Assembly: GCA_030544185.1 (NCBI GenBank)
Contig: JAUNRO010000111.1
Location: 1 to 7,820 of the forward strand
Source of the DNA: Propionibacteriaceae bacterium
GTDB taxonomy: Bacteria; Actinomycetota; Actinomycetes; Propionibacteriales; Propionibacteriaceae
Length of the DNA stretch: 7,820 bases
Reading direction: 5' to 3'
Shown: one piece after another, positions 7,152 through 7,820 of the stretch
Layout: each line of letters opens with the position of its first letter
Numbering within the stretch: the stretch's first letter is position 1
The notes under the pieces: model-generated
Databases searched by the model: none
Told to the model about the DNA's origin: nothing
The model's input: only the letters and a program-made list of their open reading frames with translations
Program-made: the position numbers and the translations under genes

Positions 7152-7157
7152 GATATC
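7144..7157. promoter_or_regulatory. Probable VapB operator, GATATC-GT-GATATC
   Basis: Two GATATC hexamers, each self-complementary, are separated by GT and lie 18 bases before the vapB start. Ribbon-helix-helix antitoxins of this family repress their own operons by binding short inverted or tandem repeats at the promoter, and this site overlaps both candidate -10 boxes. AT-rich hexamers stand out in this GC-rich context. Role inferred from position and family behaviour. Confidence 0.5.
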
Positions 7158-7163
7158 AACCAG

Positions 7164-7170
7164 AAGGAGG
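7164..7170 (+). promoter_or_regulatory. Shine-Dalgarno for vapB
   Basis: AAGGAGG, 5 bases before the ATG at 7176; it fixes the antitoxin start. Confidence 0.75.
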
Positions 7171-7175
7171 GCGCG

Positions 7176-7400
7176 ATGCCTGACGTGCTGATTCGTGGAT
7201 TGACCGAGGAGACCGTCGAGCGACTGGATTCCGAGGCCGCCGCGCTCGGGTTGTCCCGAAACGAATACCTCCGACGAAAGCTGGAATCTGACACGGCCCC
7301 AACCGCCAAGGCGACGATCACGCCGGCGGACTGGAGCCGGGCGGCCGAGGCGTTCGCAGATCTCGCCGATCCGTCAGTGATGGACGCGGCATGGCGCTGA
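7176..7400 (+). CDS. vapB: VapB/FitA-type ribbon-helix-helix antitoxin
   Basis: A 74-residue protein. Residues 1-40 ([18 protein letters not shown], then [14 protein letters not shown]) match a ribbon-helix-helix DNA-binding domain: a short strand, a helix, then a second helix starting at the SRNEYLR turn. The remainder, with [22 protein letters not shown], would be the segment that wraps and neutralises the toxin. It is expected to dimerise on DNA at the GATATC palindrome upstream and repress the operon with VapC as co-repressor. It has a strong Shine-Dalgarno and overlaps the toxin gene by 10 bases in another frame, the usual antitoxin-first order. Codons such as CGA, TTG and TCT are more frequent than in the sel genes, hinting at separate ancestry. 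The exact antitoxin subfamily cannot be fixed by eye. Confidence 0.87.
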   Translation: MPDVLIRGLTEETVERLDSEAAALGLSRNEYLRRKLESDTAPTAKATITPADWSRAAEAFADLADPSVMDAAWR

Positions 7401-7819
7401 CGACTTGGCTCATCGACAAATCTGCGTTCAGCCGCATGCAGTTGGGCCAGGTCGCCGACATGGCGCAATGGAATGCGCGCATCGAGCGGGGCTTGGTGCG
7501 GCTGTCCACCATCACTCGCCTTGAATTGGGCTTCTCGGCGAGGTCCGGAGCGGGTGGGCGGGGAGCATTTGCGACCCCGCCGCTCGCGCTCATGCCGATC
7601 GAGCGCCTGACGCCCGCGATGGAAGATCGCGCGTGGGAGGTGCAGATGTTGTTGGCGGACCGCGGCCAGCACCGAGCACCGTCCATCCCGGATCTCCTGA
7701 TCGCTGCGACTGCGGAGATGGCAGGCCTGACCGTCCTGGCCGTCGACAAGGACTTCGAGTTGATCGCCGCGATCACCGGTCAGCCCGTCGAGGCGCCCTC
7801 GCTGCAAACTCACGGGTAG
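7391..7819 (+). CDS. vapC: VapC-type PIN-domain ribonuclease toxin
   Basis: A complete 142-residue PIN-domain protein, close to the usual VapC length. The acidic metal-binding set is present: Asp9 in WLIDKSA, Glu45 in TRLELGFS, Asp101 in [13 protein letters not shown], and Asp119 in [11 protein letters not shown] with Asp121 nearby. VapC toxins are magnesium-dependent endoribonucleases, and those studied cut particular tRNAs or the sarcin-ricin loop of 23S rRNA; the target here is unknown. The ATG at 7391 lies inside the end of vapB, with no clear Shine-Dalgarno of its own, so translation is likely coupled to vapB. This is the only gene in the window ending in TAG. All catalytic residues are intact, so I expect an active toxin held by VapB. 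Confidence 0.92.
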   Translation: MALTTWLIDKSAFSRMQLGQVADMAQWNARIERGLVRLSTITRLELGFSARSGAGGRGAFATPPLALMPIERLTPAMEDRAWEVQMLLADRGQHRAPSIPDLLIAATAEMAGLTVLAVDKDFELIAAITGQPVEAPSLQTHG

Positions 7820-7820
7820 C

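Noticed and set aside
6963..7175. Attachment-site duplication of the selC 3' end
   Set aside because: I saw no second copy of the T-arm/acceptor sequence in the window, so there is no direct sign of an integrated element bounded by selC.
6865..7813. Minus-strand open frames running across selC (6865-7095) and antisense to vapBC (7001-7813)
   Set aside because: They cross the tRNA gene or mirror the toxin and antitoxin frames; no start signals or domains.
1..7820. Selenoprotein with in-frame TGA, SECIS element or CRISPR array
   Set aside because: Each recognised gene ends at its TGA or TAG at a family-appropriate length, no reading frame resumes homologously beyond a TGA, and no regularly spaced repeats are present.

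Overview
This window looks like a chromosomal segment of a high-GC, probably actinobacterial, genome. The signs are very GC-rich third codon positions, a purine nucleoside phosphorylase gene next to a PGM2/PmmB-type sugar-phosphate mutase (the order I recall around Rv3307-Rv3308 of Mycobacterium tuberculosis), and a leaderless-type promoter in front of metG. I cannot name the genus from the sequence.

Layout. Positions 1-1888 (+) hold the end of a purine nucleoside phosphorylase gene, overlapping by one base a complete phosphohexo/pentomutase gene. After a 35-base convergent gap, everything from 7058 down to 1924 lies on the minus strand, in transcription order: selenocysteine tRNA (selC, 7058-6963), selA (6941-5547), selB (5550-3775) and metG (3708-1924). 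At the right end, reading on the plus strand and divergent from selC, is a VapBC-type toxin-antitoxin pair (7176-7819).

How it works together. selC, selA and selB form a compact cassette for selenocysteine. Seryl-tRNA-Sec is converted by SelA to selenocysteinyl-tRNA, which SelB delivers to recoded UGA codons. The selA start lies only 21 bases beyond the CCA end of the tRNA, with a strong Shine-Dalgarno between them, and selA and selB overlap by ATGA, so one tRNA-mRNA transcript is likely. selD and the selenoproteins are not in the window. metG is on the same strand but has its own promoter-like sequence, placed so that transcription would start at the ATG. The nucleoside phosphorylase and mutase probably cooperate in purine nucleoside salvage, with ribose-1-phosphate passed to the mutase.

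The most unusual feature is a near-perfect palindrome (19-bp arms, one mismatch, in a looser palindrome of about 80 bp) inside the selA reading frame. It adds about 30 residues just before the conserved glycine-rich C-terminal motif of SelA, and looks like a small palindromic element that inserted without breaking the gene. Other points are a palindrome covering the metG -10 box, an acceptor/T-arm irregularity in the selenocysteine tRNA, and a tRNA-adjacent vapBC module.
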